This document shows positions 37,465 through 47,910 of a stretch of DNA of 64,000 nucleotides, piece after piece; the stretch's first letter is position 1, and every line of letters starts with the position of its first letter. The stretch is from Sclerodactyla briareus (Eukaryota > Echinodermata > Holothuroidea > Dendrochirotida > Sclerodactylidae): contig JAODTK010000333.1 of assembly GCA_026419785.1 (NCBI GenBank), forward strand, positions 682,001 through 746,000. The letters are read 5' to 3'. The notes under the pieces were generated by a model that was not told the origin of the DNA, ran no database searches, and was given only the letters and a program-made list of their open reading frames with translations. The translations under genes were made by a program, and so were the position numbers.

Positions 37465-37625
37465 CGTGACCGGGCAATTCCCACCCGGACAATTTCCACC
37501 CGGACAATTCCCCCTCAACGAATGTTTTCTATGGTCAGAATTAGGGTTAGGGTCTAAACTTAGGGTCACGTTTGGGTGGGAATTGTCCGGGTGGGAATTG
37601 TCCGGTGGGAATTGTCTGCAGACTT
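37465..37625. repeat. inverted GGGTGGGAATTGTCC minisatellite at array start
   Basis: CAATTCCCACCCGGACAATTTCC on the left is mirrored by GGGTGGGAATTGTCCGGG on the right, enclosing about 60 bases with the TTAGGG motif. Copies 2 and 3 of the 2.15 kb unit keep only the right half, so this is the edge of the array. Confidence 0.65.
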
Positions 37626-39708
37626 GTAGCTACATTGTTTTGTCGTCATGCGTGAGTGTAATTTCCTACAAGGATCCTTTGGTTGAGAATAGCTACCTGT
37701 TTGAAGACGGATATGATTCACGGTTTATTGGCCATTTTTCTCATACTGATTTACCGGTTGAATGCGAGGCACATAGGGAGCTGGGTCTGTCTTACTCGGT
37801 CACATCACGATAAATTCGCCCGCCCCTCTTGGGAGAAATCTGTGACCATTCATATTGATGTTCTGGTCCAAGTATGATCGTAAGTGCCACAATCAATTGA
37901 TTACCATGAGGGATTGAGAGCCAAACGTACATGGCATGTTGGTGGGATACGCCTTAGCGTATTTATACATACACCAAAACAATGACAAATATAAGCTTTT
38001 TCATACCTTTCCTAAGATGTGCCATCATCTACACACAGGATCCTTGTCCACTCAGAAAAGTTTCCTTCCAGCCTGATCATGGCCCCGTTTGAGGGCGGCA
38101 AGCTCGGGGTTGGCTAATTCCGTGTGGCGAGAATACATTCTCAACAAGCCTTTTTTTTTTCAAAAGACCCGTCCCACAGTACGCACACCAAAAACAATAT
38201 AGTTCTGGTTTACCCCCCCACCCACCCCCTCCAAAAAGCACTACACGTCAATGTAGCCTTGATCTGGGGCAATGATGCGTTACTCGTGTGCGCAAGTGGT
38301 AGGTAGACCTCTCCTGATCTCAGATGGACCTTCAAATTATCCCGACAATTGTTCATTTCACTCATCTTGATTGCGGAGTAGTATGTATGAAAAGGGTCAA
38401 ATTACCAAAGCGCAGTGGGATGCGGACATCTGTTGTGAAGACTTTGTCCATTAACGCACCAAAAATTTGGTATATTCGGGATCATGTCTTGGCATGATTG
38501 TAGTGGTACTAACGTTAAAATTGGATCAATTAGGGCCTACAGGAGCTTGTTCTAATGGACCACCAGGTGTCCACCAAAATCCATGAAACAATCAGTTCAG
38601 AATTTTTTGGTTAGACAACAGAAGAATCTAATAGTGCCTTGAACCCCCCCCCCACTCCCAGACCCGGCACCCCCATGGCCCCTCTGAAAAATATCTGGCT
38701 GATCATGTACTCTAGGCATTGCCCTGATAATTCCTATTCTATGCAAGCAGCGCGGCACATTGGGTGCCGCGATGCTAGCTTTAAACTTTCAATTATGGCT
38801 CTCAGCTGCACGGTGAGCCCTAGATGCCCCATTTGAATGTAGGCAAAATTCAAGTGCAACTTTGCAAATTAAAATGAATTGCATCTTAGCCACCCTATGT
38901 TCAAAGCGATTTTTATAGAGCCCTATCCAAGCAAAGAAGCACCGTCATTACCGCGTAAATTTTAGCGAAATTTTCTGAAAAAGAGCTGGTATGGAGTGTC
39001 GTTCTGCTAGCGTCCAGCGAACAAGCGACGGCGAATTTGTGCATGAGCCGTCAACACAAAAGTATCGTAATGGGGGGTTTATATGTAAATTTGAAGATTA
39101 CTTTTCCACCTCAGTATATAACAATTTTGTTTGGACGGAAAAAATATGTGAAACGTATACCATTTGGTTTCCATTTATCTGACTGGGTGGGGTGCGAGTA
39201 TATTGTTCACAAGTTTCATTTCAATTGCCGACAATCCATCTTTAACTTTTCTCAAATGCCACATGTGCATCTAGTCAATTTTTCATGGTAAAAAACGTTC
39301 GAAATAAACTCCAAGCATTCAAATGAATTTCACCTCATCCACTGTTCTTGCGATTTTATGATATCTAGCGTAGCGGCACAATGGTTGCCGCGCAGCGTAG
39401 CGGATTTTTTCGAAATTAATTTATTATCAAATGCGAAATAGTGATTTCCAGGTGACCAATTTCAACTTTACAAATCAGAACCGAATTTAGGCATATAAAA
39501 TCGAAATAGCGAAGTGGCATACTTGGTTCCGCGCAAGCGTAACGGGGGTAGCAAATTGTATCGAAGTAAGTAAGGTGCTTCACAGATGCAAAATGGTGAG
39601 GGTCGATGCCCATTGTTATCGGAGGAAAAAAAGAAGAATGATTAAAAGAAAATTAAAAGTGAACAAATATTCCTCTACCTCGGCATAATGGGTTCACCAG
39701 TATCAATT
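37510..39708 (+). repeat. 2.15 kb unit, copy 1
   Basis: About 2199 bp. Carries TTAGGGTTAGGG at 37541-37552 and the palindrome-like GCGTAGCGGCAC...GTTGCCGCGCAGCGTAGCGG near 39367-39404. Confidence 0.85.
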
Positions 39709-41860
39709 CCCCCTCAAAGGCAATGTTATTGCTTATGCTCAGAATTAGGGTTAGGGTTCTACGTTAGGGTCACGTTTGGGTATGGAATTGTCCGGGTGGG
39801 AATTGTCGGGTGGGAGTGTCTGACCTTGTAGCTTACATTGTTTTTGTCCGTCATGCGTGAAGTGAATCCTACAAGGATCTTTGTTGAGAATAGGCTAATT
39901 GTTTGAAGGACGGATAATTGATTCACGGGTATTGGCCTGTTCTTATAGGATTTTACCTGGTGGCATGGCGCGCCCATAGGATTGGTTCGTATTGACTCGC
40001 GTTTCAACAGCACGAAAATCGCCACCCCGCCCCTCTTGGCGAATCTCCGGGTCGTCAGTCGGATCAAAGTAGTTGTTCTTGTAAGTGCCACAATAAATTT
40101 AATTACCAGGGGATGAGGAGACAAACGGTACATGGCATGTTGGTGGGATCGCCTTGATCGTATTTATACATTACACACGAAATTGACAAAATATAACTTT
40201 TTCATTACCTTTCTCTAAGATGTGCCTCATTCTACATCACAGGATCATGTCACTCAGTGGAAAGAGTTCCAGCCTGATCAGCGTCGTTTCGGGAGGGCAA
40301 GCCTAGGTAATCCGCTGTGGCGAGAAATACATTCTCAAAACCTTTTTTTTCAAAATGACCAAATATTTACGCACACCAAAACACAATATAGTTCTGGTAC
40401 CCCCCCCCCCCTCCAGAAAGCTTTACACGTCAATTTAGCCTTGATCTGGGCAATTGATGGTGTGCTCGTTGTGTGCAAGGGGTTAGACCTCTCCTGATCC
40501 TCAGATGACCTTCAAAGCATCCAGAAACAATTGTTCATTTCACTCATCTTGATTGCGAAGTATGTATTGAAAAGGGTTCAATTCCAATAGCGCAGTGGGA
40601 CTCTTTGTGAAGGACTGTTCATTAACGGCACCAAAAATTGTATATTCGGGATCATCTGCCATGTGGTAGTTGGTACAACGTTAAAATGGGATCAATAGGC
40701 CTACAGGGAGCTTTTTCCTAATCGACCACCAGGTGTTCCTTCAAAAATCCATGAAACAAACGTTCAGAATTTTTTGGTTAGACAACATAATGAATCTCAT
40801 ATGCTTGCCCCCCCCCCCACTCCCAGGAACTCGGCACCCCAATGGCCCCTACTGAAAATATCTGGCTGATCATGCTACTCTAGCATTTCCCTGACAATTC
40901 AGATTCTATGAAGCGAGCGGCACCATGGTTGCCGCGATTTGCTTAGCTTCAACTTTCAATTATGGTCTTCTCAGGTGACCCGGTGGCCCATAGATGGCAT
41001 TTTACATGGTGAGCAATGCAAGTGTTGAACTTGCAAATTAATTAAAATGAATGCATTCTAAGCACCTATGTTCAAGAGATTTTATATTAGCCTATCCAAG
41101 CAAGAAGCACCGTCATTACCGCGTAATTTAGCGAAATTTTCTTAATTAAAGATGGAGTGTCGTCTCTAGCGTCCAGCGAACAAGCGACGGCGAATTGTGC
41201 ATGACGTCACGACCAAATATCCGCAAGGGGGGGTTATAGTGAAAAATTGTAAGCGATTAAGTGGCCCTCATATCAACAATTTGTGGAGTTGCCGGAACAA
41301 GATGTGATAATATAACATTGGTTCAATTTATCTGAATGTGGTGCAGAATCTGGGTACAAGATTTATTTCAATGACGTACGAATGCATATTTAACTTCTTA
41401 TCACGAATGCAGTCAAATTGGTGATCTAGGTCGAATTTTCATGGTAAAACGTTCGAAATTAAAATCCAAGAATTCAAATGATCACAGTTAATCCACCTAC
41501 GGCTTGCTATTTTGATATTCTCTCAGCGTAGCGGCACCATTGGTTGCCGCGCAGCGTAGCGGATTTTTTCGAAATTCATTATTATCATATATGCGAAATA
41601 GTGATTTCCAGGTGACCAATTTCAACTTACAAATCAGAACCGCATTTAGGCCTATAAAATCGAAATAGCGAGTGGCAGAATTGTCCGCGCCGAGTACCGG
41701 GGTAGAAAATTTGGGATCGAAGTAAGGGTCTTCACAGAATTGGCAAAATGGTGAGTGTACAGATGACCCTTGGTATCCGGAGAAAAGAAGGAATTAGTAA
41801 AAAGAAAAATAACAGTGAACAAATATTCCATTACCTCGGCAAATGGTCACAGTAATAATT
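39709..41860 (+). repeat. 2.15 kb unit, copy 2
   Basis: About 2152 bp. TTAGGGTTAGGG is at 39745-39756 and the palindrome-like segment is near 41525-41563. A 124-codon minus frame at 39759-40133 is not shared intact by the other copies. Confidence 0.85.
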
Positions 41861-43961
41861 CCCCCTCAACGGAATGTTTCTATGGCAGAATTAGGGGTAG
41901 GTCTAAGTTAGGTCACGTCTGGGGGGGGAAATTGGCGGGTGGAATTGTCCGGGTGGGAGATGTCTGGCACCCTGTAAGCTACATTGTTTTTGTTCGTCAT
42001 TGCGTGAGTGAAAGTTCCTCAAGGAGCTTTGAGTTGAGATAGGCTCCTGTTTGAAGACGGATAATGATTCACGTTATTTGGCTGTTCTCATACGGATTTA
42101 CCGGTTGCAGGCGCCACATAGGATTGGTCTGTCTTTACTCGGTTCACATCACGAAAATCGCCCCGCCCCTCTTCTTGGGAGAATCTGTGTCCATGTTGGG
42201 TCAAGTATGGTGCGGTATTGTAGGTGCCACATCAAATTTTACTTTACCATGGGGATATGAGAGGACCAACCGTACATGGCATGTTGGTGGGATCGCCTTA
42301 TCGTATTTATACATACACCAAATTGACAAAATATACTTTTCCTAACCTGTCTAGATGTGCCCTCATTTACATTCAAGGATCTGTCCACCAGTGGAAAGTT
42401 TCCAGCATGATAGCTTTTACGGGGCAAGCTCGGGCAATCCGATGTTGGACCGAGAAATACATTCTCACAACTTGTTTTTATCAAAAGACCCACATTTACG
42501 ACACACCAAAAAAACAATATAGTTCTTGTACCCCCCCCCCCCCCTCCAGATAAGCTTACACGTCAATTTAGCCTTTGATCTGGCAATTGATGCTGTAATC
42601 GTTGTGCAGCAAGTGGTAGACCTCTCCTGATCTTCAGATGACCTTCAAATTATCAAAACAATTGTTATTTCACTCAGCTGATGCGGAGTATGTATGAAAA
42701 GGGTCAAATTCCATTCGCGCAGTGGGACACTTGTGAAGACTTAGTCCATTAACGGCACCAAAAATTTGTATATCGGGATCCACTTTTGCATGATGTGAGT
42801 TGGTATAACGTTAAAAGGGATAAATCGGCCACAGGAGCTTTTCCTCAGGAACACCAGGTGTTCCTATTTATTACAAAAGCATGAAACAATCATTCAGAAT
42901 TTTTGGTGTAGAAAATAAGACTAATATTGCCTTGCCCCCACCCCCACTCACAGAGACCCTCGGCACCCCCATGGGCCCCCTACTGACAAATGATTGCTGC
43001 TGATCAGGCTACTGTAGCATTTCCTGATAATTATATTATATGAAAGCAGAGGGCGGCACCATTGGTTGCCGCGATGCTTAGCTTCAACTTTCAATTATGG
43101 TCTTCTCAGGCATGGTGAGCCCTAGATGCAATTTTACATGTAGCAAATTCAATGACTTGCAAAGTAAACAGAATTTCATCTAAGCCACCCTATGTTCAAG
43201 GCGAGTTTATATTAGCTATCCAAGCAAAGAAGCACCGTCAAGGTTACCGCGTAATTTAGCGAAATTTCTTAATTAAAGATGGAGTGTCGTCTGATAGCGT
43301 CCAGCGAAAGCGACGGCGAATTTTGAATGCCGTCACGACAAAGTTCGCAATGGGGGGTATCATGTCCAATTTGAAGCGATACTTTTCCACCTCATTATTA
43401 TAACAATTTTGTTGGACGGGAAAAAAATATGTGAAATTAACTAGTGTGGTTGCAGTATTATAGCGAATTGTTGGGTGCAGTAATTGTTCACAAGATTTAT
43501 TTCAATTGACGACAATCATCTATAACTTTCTCAAATGCCAAATGGGGATATAGTCAATTTTAATGTAAAAACGTTCGAAATAAACTCCAAGCATTCAAAT
43601 GAATTTCACCTCATCAATCTACGGTCTGCGATTTCTGACTAAGGCGTGCGACACCATGGTTGCCGCGCAGCGTAGCGGATTTTTTCGAAAATTATTATTA
43701 TCAAATGCGAAATAGTGATTTACAGGTGACCAATTTCAACTTTACAAATCAGAACCGAATTTAGGCCCTATAAAATCGAAATTAGCGAGTGGCATAATTG
43801 GTCCGCGAGCGTACCGGGGTAGCAAATGTATCGCAGTAAGGTCTTCACAGAATGCAAAATGGGAGTATCAGATGACATTGTTATCGGAGAACAAGAGAAT
43901 ATTAAAAATAAAATAAAAGTGACCAAATATTCCCTACCTCGGCAATGGTCACGTAATAATT
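41861..43961 (+). repeat. 2.15 kb unit, copy 3
   Basis: About 2101 bp. The telomere-like motif is degraded to TTAGGGGTAGG (41891). The copy diverges from the array consensus at GTAATAATT|GCTAGAAG, which marks the right edge of the array. Confidence 0.85.
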
Positions 43962-44510
43962 GCTAGAAGTGACACTGATATTCTTATTACAGTGAGATTT
44001 TAATACATGCTTCGGCGTTTCTAGGTTCTGACCGTGCGTTATCATTCCTACTTTGTCTTGTCTGCAAAAATTATGGTAGTTTATTAATTGTTTATTTATA
44101 CGGTGAGCGGAATTGCATCATCTGACGAGCCGGATTTGGCCGAGCCGGCCGCCAAAATGGGCTGCAATTAGGGACCCCACCCGTTCCATTTTTGTATGTT
44201 TGCAACATTATTTCATGTATAGAATCCATCGTGAGGAATCCAGGGGTATTTGTTTACCCAATTATGAATGATCAGCTCGCATTTTACGCCAGGGGGGAAA
44301 ATGCTTACTATAATGTGGAGTAGAATTTCCCGTCACTCGGCGTTAGCAGAAGTCGAGCGTGTAAGAACTGAGTTGGTCAGTTAGCATGTTAGTGGCGCTA
44401 TGTATAATTGATATCAAATACCAAGCGATGATAGAGGACTTACTCGAAGGCAATGGCCATTACTCATCCCGATATGCTCAGGTTGGGTGTGGTAGGAAAT
44501 CCGCCAACCA
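43962..44510. other. no recognised feature
   Basis: Flank between the 2.15 kb array and the SINE candidate; no gene or repeat recognised. Confidence 0.35.
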
Positions 44511-44514
44511 GCAG

Positions 44515-44890
44515 CAAAGGACAGAAGTGGTTCGCAAGTTGGTAGAGCGTCGGCCTTCCACCCGGTTATGAGACGGGGTGTTCGATTCCCGGTCAGCAGG
44601 TCGGATCATCCCAAAGCTTGAAAAATTAACGTTGCCTTCTCGCTGGACGCTCAGGCACATGGGTTGAAGAAGATTCAAACGAGGGGGAGGCAACTTGCCA
44701 GTTGCCCCGATTGGGGTGCTGCGGTGATTACCCGCACACATACACATTAAGGTACCGCCAAGAGACATGCCTTATTCCGTGTTAACCTGTGAGAGATTCG
44801 CGGCTGACAATAGGGCAGTATCCCGGTCTGCATTCGTTCGCGGTCCTTGGATAGGTTCGATCCTCTGCCTCGCAATTATATTTATTATTT
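44515..44890 (+). mobile_element. tRNA-derived SINE candidate
   Basis: The head has A-box-like AAGTTGGTAGAGCG (about 44536) and B-box-like GTGTTCGATTCCCGG (44578-44592) at tRNA-like spacing. The body contains TTAACGTTGCCTTCTCGCTGGACGCTCAGGCA, which resembles the GTTGCCTTGCTTGGCGCTCAGCAT body block I associate with tRNA-derived SINEs of marine invertebrates. The tail is AT-rich (ATTATATTTATTATTTAAAA). The anticodon arm does not pair well, so it is not a functional tRNA gene. Confidence 0.5.
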
Positions 44891-45054
44891 AAAAGGGACG
44901 ACTACCCTTTTCATGGCTTGCGCCGCCTCCAAATGTACAGGGGACTGGCGTGGATGACAAATGCCACGAGAAACATCGTATAGACCTATACGGTAGTAGC
45001 CGATGTAAGATACCCGTTTTTGGGATGGGGTTCCTCTTACGGACTTTAGATGAC

Positions 45055-45825
45055 TGACCAACGCCGAAAGCAAATGGGTTCAGCATCACACATTGTATCC
45101 CCCTACCTATTGAATTGGTAAATGCTGCGTCGTCAGATATCGTGATGAGAACTTTTGGAGGTTCCCCATCACGACCTTGAATGACCCCCCTTTCTTGCTA
45201 CACATGACAACATTCTGGGCAAAGCGACGTAGACTTATATAAACTTCCAAGCTCTTGGCCCATAAGTAAATCTAATAGCGGATCGGAGGCCATTGACTGA
45301 ACGCCAAAAGCGAAAGAGTCCATCCACGCCATATGCAAGTACACACCTGATACGAACTTGATACAAGCTTGCGGTCGTTAGAGATCGTGATGACAAAAAC
45401 CTTTGACCTTTAATGCGAGATCTGGGAATGAAACTTCTTGTATTTGCAACAGATAGCAATAGTAGGACTGGGCGATAATTTGAACCCAGCGTCGGTCACC
45501 CTTTGTTACGAGCGAGAAATCGCTGTATTGTAGTCGTTTTTAAGTGCGAGGTTACATTTCTGATAGTTTGACGCAGTCGCATTGGCGATTCCATCCGGAA
45601 GTTGTAAAGTTTTTCTTTATCTCCACAGGTACAGTCCTTGACGTGATGAAATATTGCCAGTTAATCAGGAGGTAAAATTACATTTGATCTAAGAATATTC
45701 TGGTCCCTTTCTTGCTACACATGACAAACAAATTTGGGCAAAGCGACGTAGACTTATATAACTGCCAAGATTCTTTGCCATAAGTAAAATTAATAGCCGG
45801 TAGGAGGCCCCCATTACCTGTTTTT
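45055..45825. repeat. duplicated ~110-130 bp segments
   Basis: CTTTCTTGCTACACATGACAA, TGGGCAAAGCGACGTAGACTTATATAA, GCCATAAGTAAA and AATAGC-GG---GGAGGCC occur at 45191-45290 and again at 45703-45810, in the same orientation and about 515 bp apart. AACGCCGAAAGC (45061) and AACGCCAAAAGC (45301), each followed about 80 bases later by ATATCGTGATGA/AGATCGTGATGA, add a second pair. Looks like a partly decayed tandem repeat. Confidence 0.55.
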
Positions 45826-46569
45826 AAAACTGAGCCACCCAAGTTCTTACTCTGATTTGATTTTACGAGCGATGGAATCGCTTGGCTATGTACTCGGTCT
45901 GTGAATTTTAGTCTTAGTTACAATTTAATTTATAGTATGTCGTTACACTATGTGGTGTTGTCGATCAACATTTACAACACCGGAAAATGAGAATTTTCGA
46001 GAAAGAATGATGCATTTGAAGCATAAATTGACCGAGGCACTGTTTCGGCTATGCGCAAGGCGTTAATGCGGCTGTTGGTATCGCCCCGCCAGGACGTTCA
46101 GAAAAAAGATGAATCCTTCAAATGAGCAAATAGAAAAGAATATCCATCCACCGTTTAGCCAAAACCTGGTGGAGGTTGTCTAAACAATTCCAAATCAGAC
46201 CAATAGAGTAAGTTTTCCCGCAGACATGGCCGTTTCCCGTAAGTTAGTGAAAGAGAGGATGTCCGAGCGCAATCAACCTTGACGTCGCGCCCCGCCCACA
46301 AGTTAGTACCGCCCATGATACAGCTCGACAGCGAGCAGAACGAAGCGCACAGGAGTTTGTTAGGCAAACAATTGAATTGGTTGAAGGGTCATCATGAATA
46401 TGAAAATGAGGAGATACAAGGCGAACAACGTCAAACACCCGTTTCAACAGGCTAGTACGACTGTTGCTGAATAGGGTACCAACTTCCAGAAAAAATGACA
46501 CCAGAGGCGATTCGGTTTGTAAGCCACAGAAGGCCTACTTAAAAAAACAATGGACTATCACTTACGTGG

Positions 46570-46653
46570 GCATTTTCCGTAGTGTAGTGGTCACACCTTC
46601 GAGCGCTGAAGTTCGCGTCCCGGATTCGAGACCCCCGCGAACATGATTTTTTT
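46570..46653 (+). ncRNA. tRNA-like sequence, probably degenerate
   Basis: TCCGTAGTGTAGTGGTCAC resembles the D-arm/A-box of valine or aspartate tRNAs, and CCCGGATTCGAGACCCC resembles a T-arm/B-box. A run of T at 46647-46653 could end a Pol III transcript. The anticodon loop lacks the expected T33 and the acceptor stem does not pair, so a pseudo-tRNA or SINE head is more likely than a working tRNA. Confidence 0.35.
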
Positions 46654-47099
46654 AGCTCTTTTTCTAGGATTTTTCATACAGTTCGGCTCGTGGTTAAGTA
46701 TTACCGGAGCATTTTAAAAATCTATTGTAATTGTTAGGCAAATTTGAAAAATTTGTGCATTATCACGCGCGTACGTGTTCCGACCTCTACAGCGGTTTGG
46801 TCTGCCACACCGACCGTCACGTTGACCTAAGGCACGCCCCTCCAAATTCGCTGCTTGGTTCCAAGTCTCAAATCTTCGTTCTTAAATACAAATTAAATTC
46901 GCATTTCTCAGAGAGGGGAAGAGCTTTAACAGAAATCGAAGAGTGTGTGCTAGAGACACAATGAGTCCAAATCAACACAAACTTCTTTCTCACTTGAAAT
47001 AACGCAAAAGTCATACGTATCACCAATCCGTATGAACTCAGGGTCCGTATGATTACAGGTCACCTAGCCTCAAAGTCGAAAAACTATTCAATGCACACG

Positions 47100-47655
47100 G
47101 CAATTAATCACGTGACACCCTCCCAAAATCGATATCCCTTTATGTTCACTATCGATCGCGAGGAGATGCGTAGCAAATCTGTTGAAAATAGGGGTGATGT
47201 TGGCTCTGAGCCAAAAAAGCAGGAACCTCACGGGTATATGGGTACCTGAGAAATGAGCGTAAGAGCTGGAGTTATTCTCCGCAGCCATCTTCAGTATTCT
47301 GGCTTGAATTTCATCAGGGCCAGCGGCGTTACTCTGATCTAATGTGCCTCAGTAATTTCAAGAGGACCTTTGGCACCAACAGTGAAGGCTCCCATAGGGG
47401 CGAGGGGGCGGAGCAGTACCAAAGGGGGAAAACTACTGGAGGCTCCTCAGTGAAAACCGAGGAGAACGTTCAATTCGCGATGTCCCGCTTCGGTTCTTAT
47501 GTCAGACACGAGTTGCCAACAGTTAGTATCAACCCAGCGGCTTTTGATGAAGCCGTATAATTTGTTTTTTTTTTTGGCAATTCCAAACATATGTATGATG
47601 TTTCTTAGGCTCTTACCAGGGCAATCTATGAGTCCATCTTCCAAGGACGGAAAAT
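47100..47655 (-). pseudogene. non-LTR reverse transcriptase N-terminal fragment
   Basis: Minus-strand frames show KLYGFIKSRWVDTNCWQLV, then AAGPDEIQARILKMAAENNS (about 47270-47330), then WLRANITPIFNR (about 47180-47215). The sequence K-W-IKS-R, LN-F, A-GPD-I-ARILK-AA and W--ANITPIFKKG is typical of the segment just before and at the start of the RT domain in CR1/L2-type elements. No FADD motif follows below 47100, so this is a 3'-truncated or decayed relic. Confidence 0.75.
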
Positions 47656-47744
47656 CGCATATGTAGCAGCAGTGTTAAGCCAGAGCTTTATACGCTCGCT
47701 GTCAAGTAGTTATGCCTGCGTTTCACTCTGTGTTTCAAGGGCGT

Positions 47745-47910
47745 AGCCAGGTTTTTCCAGTAGGGGGAGCTGGGGGAGGAACCATTTTAGGGGAGGAGCG
47801 TAAAAGTAAATTTCAGCGAAATTTAGGACCCTCCCAGATGGCAGGAAATGACAATTCCTGTCCTATTTCAAGGAGCTGACGCAGTGGCGTAGCACAATTT
47901 TTCGTATTAA
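47745..47910 (+). repeat. element end GGGCGTAGCCAGG plus family B phrases
   Basis: CAAGGGCGTAGCCAGG is followed by CCTCCCAGATGGCAGGAAATGACAATTCCTG and GCTGACGCAGTGGCGTAGCAC. It combines the GGGCGTAGC terminus with the family B body, which suggests they belong to one element family. Confidence 0.5.

Larger units (their letters stand above)
37510..43961 (+). repeat. three tandem copies of a ~2.15 kb unit
   Basis: Each copy begins CCCCCTCAACG, followed by AGAATTAGGGTTAGGG, TTGGGTGGGAATTGTCCGGG, CATGGCATGTTGGTGGGATC, CACACCAAAA-CAATATAGTTCTGGTACCCC, GACCTCTCCTGATC, GATGGAGTGTCGT-TAGCGTCCAGCGAA, GTTGCCGCGCAGCGTAGCGG and ACCTCGGCAATGGTCAC-GTAATAATT. Starts are at 37510, 39709 and 41861; the last copy ends at 43961. 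Copies differ mostly by one- or two-base indels. No conserved long open frame is shared by the copies, which argues against a coding unit. Confidence 0.88.

Noticed and set aside
37541-37552. TTAGGGTTAGGG as an interstitial telomere
   Set aside because: Only two units, repeated because they belong to the 2.15 kb tandem unit; too short to call a telomere relic.
39759-40133. 124-codon minus frame in the 2.15 kb unit
   Set aside because: Not preserved in the other two copies.
44515-44600. Functional tRNA gene
   Set aside because: The anticodon arm and acceptor stem do not pair; better explained as a SINE head.
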